From: Chamaea fasciata
Lineage: Eukaryota > Chordata > Aves > Passeriformes > Sylviidae
Length of the DNA stretch: 64,000 bases
Assembly (NCBI GenBank): GCA_029207755.1
Contig: JARCOQ010000005.1
Span: forward strand, 43,301,621-43,365,620
Direction: 5' to 3'
Positions 14,299-28,797 of the stretch are shown here, one piece after another. Under the pieces are notes generated by a model. It made no database searches, was not told the DNA's origin, and was given only the letters and a program-made list of their open reading frames with translations. Positions within the stretch are counted from its first letter, which is position 1; each line of letters starts with the position of its first letter. A program made the translations under genes and the position numbers.

Positions 14299-14338
<40 letters not shown>
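14281..14338. repeat. Polypyrimidine tract with a 38-nt T run
   Basis: A 58-nt stretch without purines: TTTTC-type repeats (14,281-14,300) followed by 38 consecutive T (14,301-14,338). On the minus strand it would read as a long poly(A), but no retroposed gene or SINE body is recognisable upstream of that poly(A), so it is annotated as simple sequence. Confidence 0.9.
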
Positions 14339-14339
<1 letters not shown>

Positions 14340-17300
14340 GTGTGCACAAGAACAATATTACTAGCAACTTTCTTTGATTTATTGCCTTCTGAGACGAAAG
14401 AAATCTGAAACCTTAAAGTAGGCTTAGAGGATTAGAACTCAGGCTGAAAACGACCATTACTTTGTGTTATACTTCTACAAGGTCTATTGGCATATGGAAT
14501 TAATTTCAAGGCTCTTCATTTCCCCAGACACAGGATCGAGAAAGGCAGTGCAAGATGCAAGTGACTTCATTGACCTCAGAAGTGTAATCTCCAAAGTCCA
14601 GCTCCTTGTGAAAAAATAACTATTGATGTCAGAACTCTGTATACATTGGCTAGTCCCCTTTTCAGTACTCGCAATGATTTGGTGTTTTAATGTGCATTGA
14701 GATTTTGAGGCATTTAACTACTAATTTTACTAATAAATCTAAAATAAACTGTCTTTTTTAATCATTAATTACTTATAATTCCTATAAACAACACATGAAG
14801 GGTATTTAAGTATTTTTTACTCAATTTATCATCTGTAAATATATAGAATAGTAAACAACTTTTACAACTTTGTTCCACTCCACATCAATGTCAGAATGTT
14901 TGTTCCTGCACTAACAGGCAAAAATATTTTCAAAGTTCAATTTTAGATAACAGCATCAATAACAATGCAGCCGTTGTTTGCAAAGTCTTCCACTTTAATG
15001 GTAAAAAATGTGGTTTATCCCACTTTATTGTTTTCAGTGGCCGTGTGTTTTTAGAGAATTTGTATCACTTTACAGAAGGTGGAATTTCTTTTCAAGAAAT
15101 CCTGCTCTTTAGTCTTTGAAGACAGTGACAGAACTGACAGTGACTTTACTGAAATGAGAATGCAAACCTTCAACCTCCATGTGATCAGTTTTAAATAGAT
15201 TTATTTTGTTTTTATTCTATTCTATTGCCTTTTCTTTGTAATAATCGTTTTCTGGACTTGGTAATGATTGTTTCCTGGACTTTGAAGATCAGTCTTTCAG
15301 TGAACTATTAAGTAGACCATTCGATTTTCTTAATCTTCTGGATTCTTTAAACAGTCTTTTTTTTTCCTGTGGAAAGAGCTTTTCAGCAGTATTCTACTGA
15401 AAAATTGCTTAGGTGACATAATAATAGTTGTAGAAGTAAAGATTCAACTAATGCAGAATATGCTCCAATCCAGTTAGAAAGAAGAAAAGATTGAACTGTG
15501 TTATTCTGAACTATTAAGTGATAATAAGCCCTGAGTGATGCTTGCCATACAGATCACATGCAAGGCTTTTTATATCTGAAGGAAATCAGATTATATTTTT
15601 GCTCTCTTAAATGTAGAATACAGCACATTAATCTCTTATCCATCCTCTCCCCAGAAAAGGAATAGCTGTATTCAGTTAGATTCTCCTCATTTCATTAGTT
15701 TTGAATGTGAAAGTCATTTATTCATCAATAAAACAAAAAATGGTCACCATTTCATCATTGTCAATTGAGTATTAGTGTAAAGTCACATAATCACTGAAAC
15801 AAAACAAGGCTCCTAGGTGCAAAATATCTCTGAATCATCTTTACTTATTTTGGTAACTCTATAGAAACAGGTTTACAGCTCTGAGTAATGTCTCCTGATT
15901 TCTGTGGTGCTTCTCACCCTTTGCTGTGTGCACTATTGAAACTGCCCACACAAGCATGCAGAGAACTTTCCAGGACCTTCAGGTCAAGGCCAATCCATTT
16001 CCCTGGAGTATAACAAAAAGTTTTTCTTCTCTGAGGGGAAGTATATTTTCAAAGAATCTGAGGATTAGGGGCCACCATAACAGTGGCAGAAAGAGCGACT
16101 TACAAGACTTGGTACATATTTTAAGGACTGCAATGATTATGTAATTTGACTCTGAGAAATTGAAGGCCCACAGCCTTGGGGAAGGAAGGATTTGCTCACT
16201 ATGCAGCAACATGTTTTTAGGTACAACGTTACATTAGCAAGTCTGCCTAAAAAAAAATCAAAATGTGGTATTAAAGAAAACCAATTTATCTCTCTCAAAT
16301 CAAACAGCAGAGGCAACAACGTGGCAAATAGCAAATAGCAATCTTATTAATCCCAAATCACACTGCAGCTAATTATTTTCATTAGATTTTTCTGGGATTT
16401 ATATCTTTGTTTCTATGGGAAACTGTCAGGCTAAATGGAATAAAGTTACTAAGCAATGCCTTGCATGATCATCCTTCACACATTAAATCCCCCACAACAT
16501 GCATATAACTCACTGGCTTTGGTGTGTGCTGCAGAGAATAAGAGCACAATATTCTTGTGCTTCAGTCAAAGACTACAGTCTGGCCTGTAAATCCCAGGAT
16601 GCCTTCTACACTGACAGGAGTTACATTTGCCATCCAACTCCTACCTAGGTGCTTCTTGCAAATAAATTTGTCGGCATTAATATTGTCAACTATCAGAGAA
16701 AATCAAGTTTGTCAGTTATTTTTCTTACAGCCTGAGTGATAAAATGCCCTAAAAGACACAGTCATTTTTTTAAAAAGACGTCAAAGGCTTGTTTATAGGC
16801 AATGAGATTAACCTGATTAAACATAATTTCTCCAGTTAATACAAATGATTAGCATTCCCTAATCATAGTTTATTATATTTGATAAACTCTCAAAAGAAAA
16901 TGGGTGTTCTTGGGACTTGATAATTTAAAAGAAATTGCTGCAAGTCCTAGAAATAATGGTAAGACAAAGGAAATAATGGATTCTGCTTTATCTGTTCATG
17001 ATTTTGCAACAGATTAGAGAATAAAACTAGCTTTAGAAGCAGTAATATTAACAGCAATAATAATAATGGCTAAAATGGCAATATGACTATTGGAGGTGAT
17101 ATATACAAGCTTTTGGAATATTTTAGCACCTTTAGAATGGAAAAGAACTCTTCTAATATATACACTTGTGAGATACAATAGAAGTTATCAGTGCCTGCTA
17201 ATGGTTAGTAGTCTGATATGAAAGACTTTAGTGGGAAAGCATTCTAGTCAATAACTGTTGTCAATTCACCTCATTCCATTGATGTCAGAAGAGCTGGAAT

Positions 17301-17487
17301 TTGATTGACCACATTCAGATCTGCCCCTTACTATTTACAAATGGTGTATGGAAAACACTTGATCAACTGTAACTACTCATAGCTGACTGCAGGATTACGG
17401 GTGGGAATTTTGCTGAGTCTGAACTTTTCATACACAGGTGGATAAAGCTAGGAATCAGGAATCGGTATGCTCATCTTATGGAAAAAA
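14339..17487. other. AT-rich DNA, no gene recognised
   Basis: Open frames here are at most 77 codons, without coding-like composition or recognisable motifs. No repeat family was recognised on either strand. Confidence 0.55.
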
Positions 17488-17588
17488 TGTTTTGGGTTTT
17501 TTTGTTTGGAATTTTTGGGTTTTGTTTTATTTGTTTTTTGGCGGTTTTTTTTGGGGGGGTTGTTTGTTTGTTTGTTTTGGGTTTTTTT
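17488..17588. repeat. G/T-rich low-complexity tract
   Basis: About 100 bp composed almost entirely of G and T on the plus strand, with runs such as TTTTTTTTGGGGGGG and (TTTG)4. It explains the overlapping apparent ORFs rich in F/L/G (plus) and K/N/P/Q (minus). There is no TTAGGG periodicity, so it is not an interstitial telomere. Confidence 0.85.
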
Positions 17589-18800
17589 AGGAAAAGAACC
17601 CCAGCAAAACACAAAAGTGAGAATGTGTAACATAACATGGATTTCTTTGAAGCAAGTTTCAAGACAGTGAGTTGGTGAGTAATTTAGGCCATTCTGGTAA
17701 AACAAAGAACCCATAAAGCATTCATTACAGTTCTTCAGCCACTGTAAACCAATGGGAAACAGCTGAATGTATTTAAAACCAAAACACAAAGCAGCTCAAA
17801 ATAGCAGCTCTGATTGAATCACTACACAAAAATTCAGGAAAAAAGGTATTCTTAAAGAGTGCTAGCAGCTGGCTAGACAGTGCAAGGCTATGGTAAGAAC
17901 ATAACTGGTTACTGTTATTCTTGTCATGAAAAAACATTTGCATGGAGACAATTTATGTTTTGTTTTAAAAACATGCTTAACAAGATAAAATATATATTGG
18001 AACTACTTGTCTGATTCTGAGGAAATTATTCCCAAGAGTTGTTTAATATTTGGTCTCAGGTTTATTTGTTGTTATTTCCTGCTAATCTTATCTGGTCTAC
18101 AGGTTGTTATCAGAAGCTCCAGAATACATTCAAAATATAAATATATAAAATAGACTTGAGGATATTCACAAATTTTTTGCTTTGTTTTTTGTTTGTTTCC
18201 TTCCCTTTCAGCTAAAGAAGAATGTTAATAAATCCAATTCTTTAGCTGTAGAAAAATGAAAGTTAGACTAGATCAGTCTAGAAATACTGCTTTTCAGTTA
18301 ATTTCACTCTCATTCAATAATCATCAGTAGCAAGCAGCACAGGGCTGTCAATTACCTTTAATTTTCTTTAGAAACTTAGAATAAAAGTAATGTCATTCCC
18401 CTGGGTATAAATAAATGAAGAAAAGCAAGGAGAACATGAATTTGACTGGTCATAGAACATTCATTAGATTTATTCATCAGTTTCTAGTAAATACTTATTC
18501 AACTCAGAAGTCTGGAGGATTCAAAGCAGCCAAGAACAACGAATAGTGCAGGGGAAAGTGGTCTTCTGGCTCAGAGTTAGGAAGCAGGTTGTCTCTGTTC
18601 TGCTGTTGGCTTTCATCATGACTGAAAAAAAAAAGCCATTAAAAGTTTCTAGTCCTCACATGAGAGGTGTTTTAGCAGATTTAAAAAAAGAATGCAGAAT
18701 AATGGGGAGAAAATATTTTACATAACTTAGGGGAATATTGATTAAGAAGGATGATTTAGAGAAAGACTATTAAAAGAAAGAATTAAATCAATCTGTAAAG

Positions 18801-18814
18801 AAAAAAAAAAAAAA
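18801..18814. repeat. A14 homopolymer
   Basis: Fourteen consecutive A after 'CTGTAAAG'. No retroposed body is recognisable beside it. Confidence 0.9.
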
Positions 18815-19925
18815 TTATGTTATCTATTGTGATGCCTGCCACAACCTAGTGAGATAAATGATACAAATCTTCTTTACAAAATAGGATGATAAATAGAAGT
18901 ACAGTAAATAACCAAGCATTTGTAAACATTGCAAACGTGCAGTAAAAGCAGCTCAGTGTAAATTAAGGACAAGTCCTGAGCTGTCAGCAGTTATATAAGT
19001 GTAAAATCAGCACAAGTGAGGTCAAAGCAGGGTCTGGGAATGTTAATATATTTGAACTGGAATGTTAATGCATCTGAACAGGAGTGCCAGGTACAACTTT
19101 ACAATGCAGTGTCTGGAATTAATATTCAGTACTCTTCCCTCTAATAGGCTTTGGTACTGTGGGAAATACAAGAAGCATAAAAGAGGAAATCTCATTTGTC
19201 TGCCAAAACCACAATCAGCAAAGCAAACTAAGAGCTGAAAAACAGCTGGTTTTCATTCTGGTGTAACAGGAACAAAAAGAGAAATATGGAGATTGGAAAG
19301 CAGCAAATGAGGTTGTTTCCCTTCCTATTCAATGCTCTAGTGTCCCAAGGAACAATCAGCACCTGAGTTTTGGGTGTCCTGCTCTGGCATTGACTTACTT
19401 TCGCTGTTTCTAAACAGCACTCACTTGTATCTCGCAAGTGAATACTGTCATGAGTCATCTATATAGCAAAAGATTAGTCATTCGAAAAAGAAAAACAATA
19501 ATTTTAAAGAAAGATTGCTGCTGAAGTGACACAGCCAGCAGGAAAACAAAACTAACTAAACATCCCTCACCCCAAAGACAACAGTGAAACAGCAGACGAT
19601 GAAAAGCTTTGATTTGAGAGGAGTGCAAAATAAAGACAATGACAAAAAGAGGGTTAACCTGAATCATTTAGGGGATGATTCAGTGTGGGGGTCAAGACAT
19701 CATAAGCCAAAGTAAGATCACAGTGGACTTGTCTGGTTGCTTTCAGTATTTTTCTGGGCCGGAAGCATTTTGCAGGGAATATTATGAATTATAATTGCAG
19801 ATGTTTGTTTCACAGTGCCTTAGCTTTTGACACTTCACAGTTCTGTGCAAAGATACCATTCTGAAGAAATTTGTATTGTGCCACCAATTTAGCATACATG
19901 AAGGTTATTAAAAGTAAATCAAAAC

Positions 19926-19941
19926 CACACACACACACACA
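19926..19941. repeat. (CA)8 dinucleotide microsatellite
   Basis: Eight uninterrupted CA units on the plus strand. It gives the 'CVCVC' residues seen in a chance minus-strand frame. Confidence 0.9.
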
Positions 19942-20639
19942 AAGTGACCTGCTTTTCCATTCCTTTAAAAAATGCTGCTGAAGTGATTGTAGGTAGTTGC
20001 TGAGTCCCCTTTTTTGGCTACATACATTTCTCATAAAGCAGCAAGATGTGCTAGATTAAAGAAAAGCAAACACTGAAGGGATGCCATGCATTCAAACCTA
20101 CCTTTGACCCTGCCTTTTGCTAATGAGACAAACAATTCCTCTAATCAGCAGGACCTTGGAGGTCTTGATCAGGTCCCTGCCTCAAGGTATTTAACTCAAG
20201 TAGCTCTCTTAGTTGGGGCAATGGAAGTCAGATGCCTGTTTGACTATGCTGGGGAGAGAGAACTCTCTGCTCTGGCACAGCTCCAGGCATGCAGTTGCCT
20301 TCAAGCTCAGCAAAACCCCTTCAAGCACAGAGAAGAGGCAAAGATGTAAAATACTCTTCCTCAAGCCATCATCATATTATTCTTATCTGTTCCTTAATGA
20401 TTTCCAGCTGAAGGCTATTAAGCAGAGGCAAACAGTTTCTTTTGGGCTGAGGAATCTCGACCTCCCCTGTTGCAGAGAAGGGCATTTATCTGCTCCCATA
20501 GCTGGCTGGCTGAGAGGCATATGGGTGTTCTGTCCACACACTGCTGTGTGCTTCCCCAGCTGGGAGCAACAGTAGCCATGCTTGCATGTTTTCTGGAGAT
20601 GGAATCAGATGATCACTGGGTTCCATCCTGAAAAGAGAC

Positions 20640-20650
20640 AAAAAAAAAAA
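20640..20650. repeat. A11 homopolymer
   Basis: Eleven consecutive A between 'AAAGAGAC' and 'GACACCGCC'. Simple sequence. Confidence 0.85.
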
Positions 20651-23600
20651 GACACCGCCAGGCTCTCTCTTTATAAACTCTGCTGCTGGGCTGTGGCGTG
20701 GTATTTCCCAACTGGGAACTGCTCATGGGGTTTGCATGAGATGACAGATGTGTACTTTTCTGAAAGATTTATTCTTTCCATAACTAAAAGCCCCTCTTCT
20801 GTGTTTTTTGTTTATTGTATTTTTGTGAGTTTTTTTGGTTTTTTTCTGTAAACTACAGCCCTCATGAGAGGGCAATCCTGGTTATGCTCTTGCAGCTGTA
20901 AAGGGGTCTTCAGAGCAGCTGATGAATTGTTTTGTTCCTCAGTGGAATAATTATGCCCATATTTAGGTAATAATCACATTAACTTCTGAAATTTCAGAAC
21001 TACAGATAAGGAGCAGCAACACAGTACGTTATCACCTGAAAAAGGCAAAATGAGGCATAAAAATATCAGTGGGGAGAGTTGTAATCTCTGCCACTTAGGA
21101 AATCCAGGACTTTGTGGAAGGGAAGTAGAAACAGGTAAAGAAGCAATAAACACAGTACAGTGTGGAAATTATCAGCAGGTTTTTGGTTTTTTCTGAATAA
21201 GGTGCTTTGGAGCAGACAGGGCTAATAAAATCTCTTCAGAAGATACAGAGGAAGTGGGTATTAGATGGAGAGAACTTTGCATCCTAAGTAGGTTACTTTA
21301 AATTATTTTAGTATTTGAAAAGCTGAATTGGAGCACGTTTTCTGGTTCTGCACGCAAGATAAATGTCCTGTTGGAGGGGAATAGGTGTACAGATCCTCTG
21401 ACAGATGGAGAGAGTTAATTTATCCTGATATGACAGCCTTTACAGTGGGGCTGCACCTTGTGAAAACAGAAGAAAAGGTTCATTTTCTGTCTAAAAGGAG
21501 GACATTGAATAGTCTTAAGCCATTTAGTATGATTTGCTCCTTTGATCTGTGTATGGCTTTGTCTATCCAGTGTTAATTTACTTAAGTGTTTGCGAGGAGA
21601 GGCCAAGGAGAAAAGCTTCCATTAGACCTACAGAACTGCTGAGTTGTCTGACAGTAATTCTATTTCAAATTCATTTATTTAAGTACAGAGAAGGTGGGGT
21701 TGAGGAGTGACTTTTGCTTTCCTTGATATGGGTAGGATAAATAGTTGAATGGAAATATGTACGCTGATGACTGGAATTGCTAAAAACTCATCCCTTAACA
21801 AAGTTGGCCCAGTGTAATGCCACATGGGTTACTGTTTAGGCTTTCTTGCTGTGCCTGGCACACTCATCCCTACTCTAGACCAAACCAGACAAATTCACAT
21901 GTCTGCATGCAAGTACAAAACCAGAGAAAGCCACAGTGAAAGCTTTACCTGCATTTTTATTTTGATGTGTCTGAGGGGTCCCAAAGGGATGATTTATTTG
22001 AGGCCGTATTTCATTCCCGAGGATTATTTCTATCCTCCTTGCAGAGGCTGCAGAGATGACAGCTGTGATGCTGGTTACTAAGATGCACTTACACAGTGCA
22101 CTGACATTGTACCAAAATAATCAACAGGCTTTTCACCTGAACAACAGTCTCCTGGGGACATATTTCAGTCTCTATTAACCTAAGATGTGTTCAAATCATT
22201 CACATGGAGATAAAAATCTTCATATCTTGTTACCAATTCTTCAAGTCACCTGCTCCTCCATTTTATTGAATAAAGTAGAAGTGACTGGGTATGAGTTGAG
22301 TTTATTGGAGTTTTGTGTTTTGGTTGGGTTTTTTGGCTTTCTTTTCCCCCTCTCTCTTTAAAGGGAAAAAAAGGAAGAGTGTGAAATGCTAAAAGTTTGA
22401 TGTCAACAGCCTCTCTGGGCAGACTGGTTGTGAAGCGTGTCTGTGCCTCTCCACGTTACTCCTTGTAAGAAGGAATATTGTGTACTCATTTCTGGCTGGG
22501 GTTGTTCTACCTCATAAACAAAGAGAGATAAGGAGCCCTAAATATGAAACCTGAAGGAAAAGACTCCTTTATTTAAGGTATGCAGTTATATTAGGAAATG
22601 GTGAATATCCTACTACATTCCAGCATTTTAAATCAAATAATAGCTGAAAAATGCTAAAAGTTGAAGAATTGTTTAATTTTAAATTTTAACTCAATTTGGA
22701 TTTTAAATTAAATTGTTTTGCTGTCTGGTTACTACACCAGTGAATGGAAATTAATGTTCATGTGCATTAATTTCAAATAGTGGAAATTCTATAAATATTT
22801 ACCTTAAAATTATTTGCCTAATTATTTTACTTGGACGAAACTTAAACACATAATGACCTGAGTAAAAGATGAAGCCAGTGTTAAAGGATTGCTAAATTAA
22901 ATAAATGAAAACACTAATTGAAGAGGTAGTAGCCTCTCTTAAAGAATTTATTCATCTATCGATAAGAAATTTAATCTCGCCCAAATTACTTAGAAAATCT
23001 CAGTTTGCACTTCACATATATGCCTTGTTTTTCACAGATTCCAAGATTATAAGGCCCTTTATGTCCTTCAGGAACAGCACCCATTAATCTTTTATGCCAT
23101 TAGGTTTGTCTTGAAGACTTTGAAGTTTATTTTCCACATCTGGCTGTGTAGAAGGTCAGGATGTTCCCAGCTTTACTTAACTACAACCAGATTCAGATGA
23201 CTCTTTTCCAAACCATCTCATTTTTATGTTGTCTGTCGTTTACATTGCTCCCAAAACAATATTAAAACTAAAATCACAATGCTATTGGTAATTTGAATTA
23301 CATATTAAATTAAAATACAGCAATAACACAGTTAATTTCCATATTGTTCCTCACAATAGCCATAGACTATTTTATAATTCAATCAATATTGCTATGTGTA
23401 ATAAGTGGAAATTGCTTCAAATTTTAACACACAAAAATGCACTGCTTTAGGAAATTTCCATATTGAACATCAAATAGCTTAGACCCAAATAGCTTTTAAT
23501 GATAGATAAATAAATCAAATATGAGGTAATTTAAGACAAGTACTTGGCCAGAGTACCCAGCAGAGTTTGAAGACAGAATACAGAAGTGGTGGACCTATAT

Positions 23601-26600
23601 TAACTCTTTCCAATGAATACGCAGTACAGATGACAGCCCTCACCCATGCCATCCCATATTAAATGGGGAAAGTCTCTCTTACAAAAATCATATCATTGGA
23701 CTTAGTGGAAAAAATTCCAACACTTCATCTGCAATGGCTTTTCAACCTCTGTTCTTATATAATACACTGTAAGAAGAGAGTTTTATATTTGGCCATATTA
23801 AAATTCATATATTATGTACTAATGAAATCTAAATGCCAGATTGTGAATAGTGGCTCGTGTTGCTCCTTTGGTCCAGATTTCCTTTTTCTCTCCATGTCTC
23901 ACCAGCTCCTTTCTTTCTTTCCCTCTGTCTAAATAAAGTACATAGATACTAGTAATTTGGGGAAAATAATTGTTTTAGAAATTTCTCACTTCCCATACAA
24001 AATCATCCCAGGTGCTTCAGGTCTTTCAGGGAGGTTAAGTGGACATTTACAATCAGCCATTTATATGCTCCAGCTCTTTTACACTGTTCTTTTAGAGGGT
24101 GCTCACAGCATGCTTCTCTGACTGTTTAGAACTGCATTGCTAAAGCAAGTTTTTTCTCTCCAGCGTCTCCAATATCTGCAGCAGTTACCTCTAATGACTT
24201 TATGTGACTCACAGTTTCTCTCAAATTTCTTTTTCCCTGGTCTTATAAATCTTTCCTCACAACTCAAGGCTTGTGCTGCCTATTCCAAATGAAATATTTT
24301 ATCCTGAAGATTTTGTTTGTTCTACTTTTTTCCTTTATCTCTTTATATTTAATTTTATTTACAAATTTATTTTGTATGAATTGTAATGGTAAATATCCAA
24401 AGTCTTTCCATGCTATCTTTGCATCTCAGTGTCTCACAAATACATTTTACTTTACCCAACCCATGTATAAATTATTTGCAAGAGTTTTTTATTTTCTGCA
24501 TAAAAGTAGGGTGAAATAAAGAAGCTTTGAACAGCACCTTTCAGCATTATGCAATGATTTAAGACAAAAAATGGGGAATGTCTTATCAACCAAGTCCATG
24601 GAGGAATGTGGAAAGGCAAAATGCTGTTAACCTAGTTATGGTTTGGGATAGAGACTTACATGCATTATAGTATTTTCTCACAGGGATATAAAATAGCAGT
24701 GACTCATAACTCTCCCAAAGCTACATAAAACCTTTTCCTTCCAGACTTACAGCACCAACTACATGCTAATAATATTTACTGATGAAATTTTCTAGATAAG
24801 ATATTGTGCATGAAGATAATGAAATTCAGTCAATTTGAAGTATTGTAGACTCTGTGTATTAAAATGTTCTGTCATGCAGAAAATAAAATTTTCAATAAAC
24901 TCTTCACAAATGTCTAGGATCAAGGAAGGTAGCTTTAACAGAGCCATCTTCAGCCCTTAGCAGAAAGTGAGGAATTTGAATCTCTGAAAAAAAGCATGCA
25001 TCAGAAATTGACTTGTGTCTCCTGGAAAACTTCTTTGGCTTAGGGAGATGTCAAGTTCAACACACAGATAGTCCCCAGGGAAAGTTAGAAACCACTGTGG
25101 GACTCATCATGGCTGTTGGATGCAGTGACTGAGTGGCAGATCTCATTGGAGAGCAGGAGAATAAATGAAAGACGGGACAGGAAGGTGCCAACAAGATGTA
25201 CCTCTAAACTCGCACTAACAAGTCCTTGTTCACGGGAAGTGGACACTGACTGGTGCAATACACAGGGTTTCCTTCTGCCTGTACTGTGGCTACCGTCCTT
25301 CATTTAGTCATGTGCCAAATACATACCTGAAACCTAATCTGTCAAATCCACCTTACGACTGATTTTTAAATCATCTTAAAACTCCACTTACCAAAGTCCT
25401 TCCATCTGCTTCCCTCATGCAGCTTGTCTGTGAGCACAGTCTGAACTGAAGCTTAATGGGATGACAAACTAAAGTAGTCCACATGTGTTCAGGAAATGCT
25501 GCACTTTGGAGCATGAAGATGGAAGCCCTCAGTCTCCCATCTAGAACAGCTTCACCATCTGTGACAGATCATTCATACATGGGCTCACAGCAACACCGTG
25601 GCAGAAGAGACAAGGCATTTTATGCATTAATTTTTAATGAATCATCTACTGAGCTGTGCCAAATGTTGCACTCAAACCTGCTGGAATCAGATTTGGATAT
25701 TTTTATGATCATTAAACTCTGATCATGTTATCAAAGCTTCTATGTTCTTGTCTGAACTGGAAAGCCGGTCAGTCTCCTTCATCTGGAGACACACAAAGAG
25801 GGAGGTGGCAGACAGCTGCTAGGCTCCAGTGCAGCCTCCCTGGAAGCTACATGGAGGTTTTCTCCTCAGTATTTAAGACATATTAAGCTACAGAGGAAAA
25901 AGATCATTACCCCAAATGTACAGGCTCTCAAAATTTCAGGTGCCTGCATATACATGTTACATCGGCTTTTACTTTTATCACCCCCTCATATCTCTCTCCA
26001 TGGGTGCCTGGTAAGCTCTCTCCCTCAAAATGTAATGTATAATTCTTCCCTCAGCACTTTCACACAGCTGCCATTCCTTTAAATCAACCTGTCAGAGAAG
26101 CATTTCCTCATTGCCTCTCCAAATGCAGGCTCCTCTCTCCCTTCTCACTAAATCATCCTGGCTTAATGCCCAGAACGGGTAATGTTCAGTTCTGGACAAA
26201 TGACAATTTTTCTTTATAGATGAAAATGTGTCTGTGTTTAGCATTTTCTTTCCCAACCACATAAAATTAGGAACAAGAGTTTTATGCGTTTGTAGAAGTT
26301 GTTTCTGTTTCCCAATATTGACAGTTCCTAAAGGGTTTCTGGTTATCAGATTTCAAAGTTCTATCATTTTTCTGAACAAAAGAGGAAATTATTTTGTAAG
26401 TTGGTCTGTATTTATTCAGTTTAATTTTTCTTTCATTCTGAGACGTTGTCAAAGAGAGGAAAGAAGAATGAATAAGAGTGGAGTAAGAGGAGAATAAGAA
26501 CCATCAGAAACAAATTTTCAGTAAGATGGCAAAAAAAGCATGGGAAATGTTGCATGGAAAAGAACAAAGGCATAGAGAGCTAGAAAAAGGTGTTGTGGCT

Positions 26601-26755
26601 GGGAGAAGGAAGCTGTATCTACTTGACATAAGGAGAGAGAGTAAGGCTCAAAGTTTATAGGGCAGTTAAAAAGATAAAAAAGTGGAATATTAAGGTTCTA
26701 GGATGTATTGTTATGAAATTTGTGACTATGAGTCCTTTCTGAGGTTGAAAATAAT

Positions 26756-26766
26756 AAAAAAAAAAA
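26756..26766. repeat. A11 homopolymer
   Basis: Eleven consecutive A after 'GAAAATAAT'. Simple sequence with no retroposed body recognised. Confidence 0.85.
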
Positions 26767-28797
26767 GGTTGGATTTGCTCAGCCATTTCATGACAATCCC
26801 TTCTTAAAATCATATGTTGATATGAAGGAGTTGTCCTTGTAGCGGGAATTACCACCTGATACCTTTAAGAAACTCCTAGATTTTACTCCAGTATTTATAC
26901 ATCTAATTATGGGCTTTTTTTGATGCTGTCTCAAACATATTATCTTCATTTCCCTGCAAACCGGTCTATAAAGGGACTTTTTGTCGGTGCTGTCACTGAA
27001 CTAGACTTGAGAGTTAGCTCCCTCTCAGCACGACCAGCTCCAGTCAGACATGGAGTCTGCTGTATTTATCACTTTCTGGCCCTAGTGTGTTGAAAAAACC
27101 CTTATTGCTATCTTGATGTTGATAAAGAACACACAGTAACACATTCAACAGCACCTCCCCACCCTTCTTTCAGAAGAACTGGTCTTCACCCAGAAGGGTG
27201 TCTGAGTAACAGCCTGGAAGAACCATCTTGCACTCGGGGAGTATGTTGATAAAACATCATCCAAAAAAGCTCCTAGGCATGACTGCTTCCTTCTCTGTCC
27301 ACCACTCACGGACAGAAAACGGCCTCAGCCTGCCAAGTGCTCACGGGCTAGTTCATGTGACCAGTGAATTCTCTCCTGTGCAATTAAGGACTCCTTTCCC
27401 TGCCTGCAACACATGCTTACAGTAACCAAGAAATTCAATGCAAATAACAACATTGGCAGTTGTCTTTACTTCCCTTTTCTTCTGGGTGTTCTTTGTGGTT
27501 ACCAGCATACAAATAGCATGCACGCCCTCACTTTCCTCTAGGTCTTCGATTTAATTAAAGACTACACAAAAACATTACATAAAGCAGTATAAAAACTTAA
27601 TGCTAAGATGCAGCACTGCCTGCTGGTGACAGTGGTGTCTCTTTGGGCATGATGATGCATCTGTATGAATACTTACTGAATTACATTAAATCAACTAAAG
27701 ATTGCCTGAAGAAATTCTAAAGGAATAACATTGCAATGCACTATTGTGAGCTAGGCTTATTAATCAATTTTTTTATGTATGCAGCAAAATGTTTAGAAGA
27801 TCTATGCTGTAATTCTGTCAGCAGCAAAAAAAATTTCATACTTCTGATTTTCAATGAGAAAAGTCACAGGAAGTGTGGGAAGTTAGTTTCCAAAGTACAG
27901 AAGTGAATGCAATGTAAACAAATCCGATTTTAAAGTCTTGTAATAGCCTCTCCAAATTTATATCTGTTATACAACAAACCATAGCAAAAGTGTTTAGGTG
28001 ACCACCCTAGGGATCATTCTGGCAAATAAGATTAGAGAGAGAGCCAGCACTGGGGGATTTTCCATATATTTTGCTTTAAAATTAAAATCTTAATTCTGCA
28101 CCTCCCAAGCAGATCATAATTTTTCATCAAAAATAAGGCACTTCATTTGCTCATTTTTTACTGGTAATTTTTTTTGCTGCTTCTACCTATTAAGCACATT
28201 GAGTCCCAGGTCATGTAATATTCAAAAAAGAAAACTGCGTTAATGAAATTTACCAAGGACTTGGAATAAGCATGCACTGTGGGCTTTCAGTTATGAAGAG
28301 AAAAAGAAAGATGAGTTCTCAAACACTCTGTCTCTGTGGTCTTGGCAGCATCAGGCTTCCCAAATTAACTCTTAAGGGTTCAGTCAAAAAACATACATGA
28401 ATGTATTTAGGAAAGCTGGACTGGCAAAGAGTAGATGAAATATTATCATCTTACTGTTAAAGTCTGTATTTCACAGGTATTGTATTCATACAGATATGTT
28501 CTTCACACATTTTTATAAATATAGGCTAAATAATATGTTTGGATCCAAACTTTACCCCAACATATTGTTCTAGAATATAAGGTTTTGTAATCAAGGAACC
28601 TTGTATTGCAAGTCAAGGAAAAACATCATGCAAGTCAATAGTTTTATTGAAGTCAACAACAAAATTTGAATTAATTTTCAAGGCACTGTGTTTCACTTTT
28701 GCAGCTTTGCCAAAATACATAGAAAACCAGGAAAGTAGAGAAGGAGTGGTCATTTTATGAACAGATGAAAAAAAAAAAGGAAGAAAAGGGAAAAGGC

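Larger units (their letters stand above)
17589..28763. other. Long AT-rich stretch, no gene recognised
   Basis: About 11 kb with no CR1 or LTR signature and no ORF above 120 codons. The longest frames (around 20,213-20,575) lack known motifs and splice context. Apart from the simple repeats listed separately, nothing was recognised. The piece 27,150-27,430 is slightly richer in G+C and contains CpGs, but its frame is not coding-like. It could be unique intergenic or intronic DNA. Confidence 0.5.

Noticed and set aside
22040..22180. Plus-strand acceptor-like CTCCTTGCAG followed by a 44-codon open frame
   Set aside because: No donor at its end, ordinary codon use and no recognisable motif.
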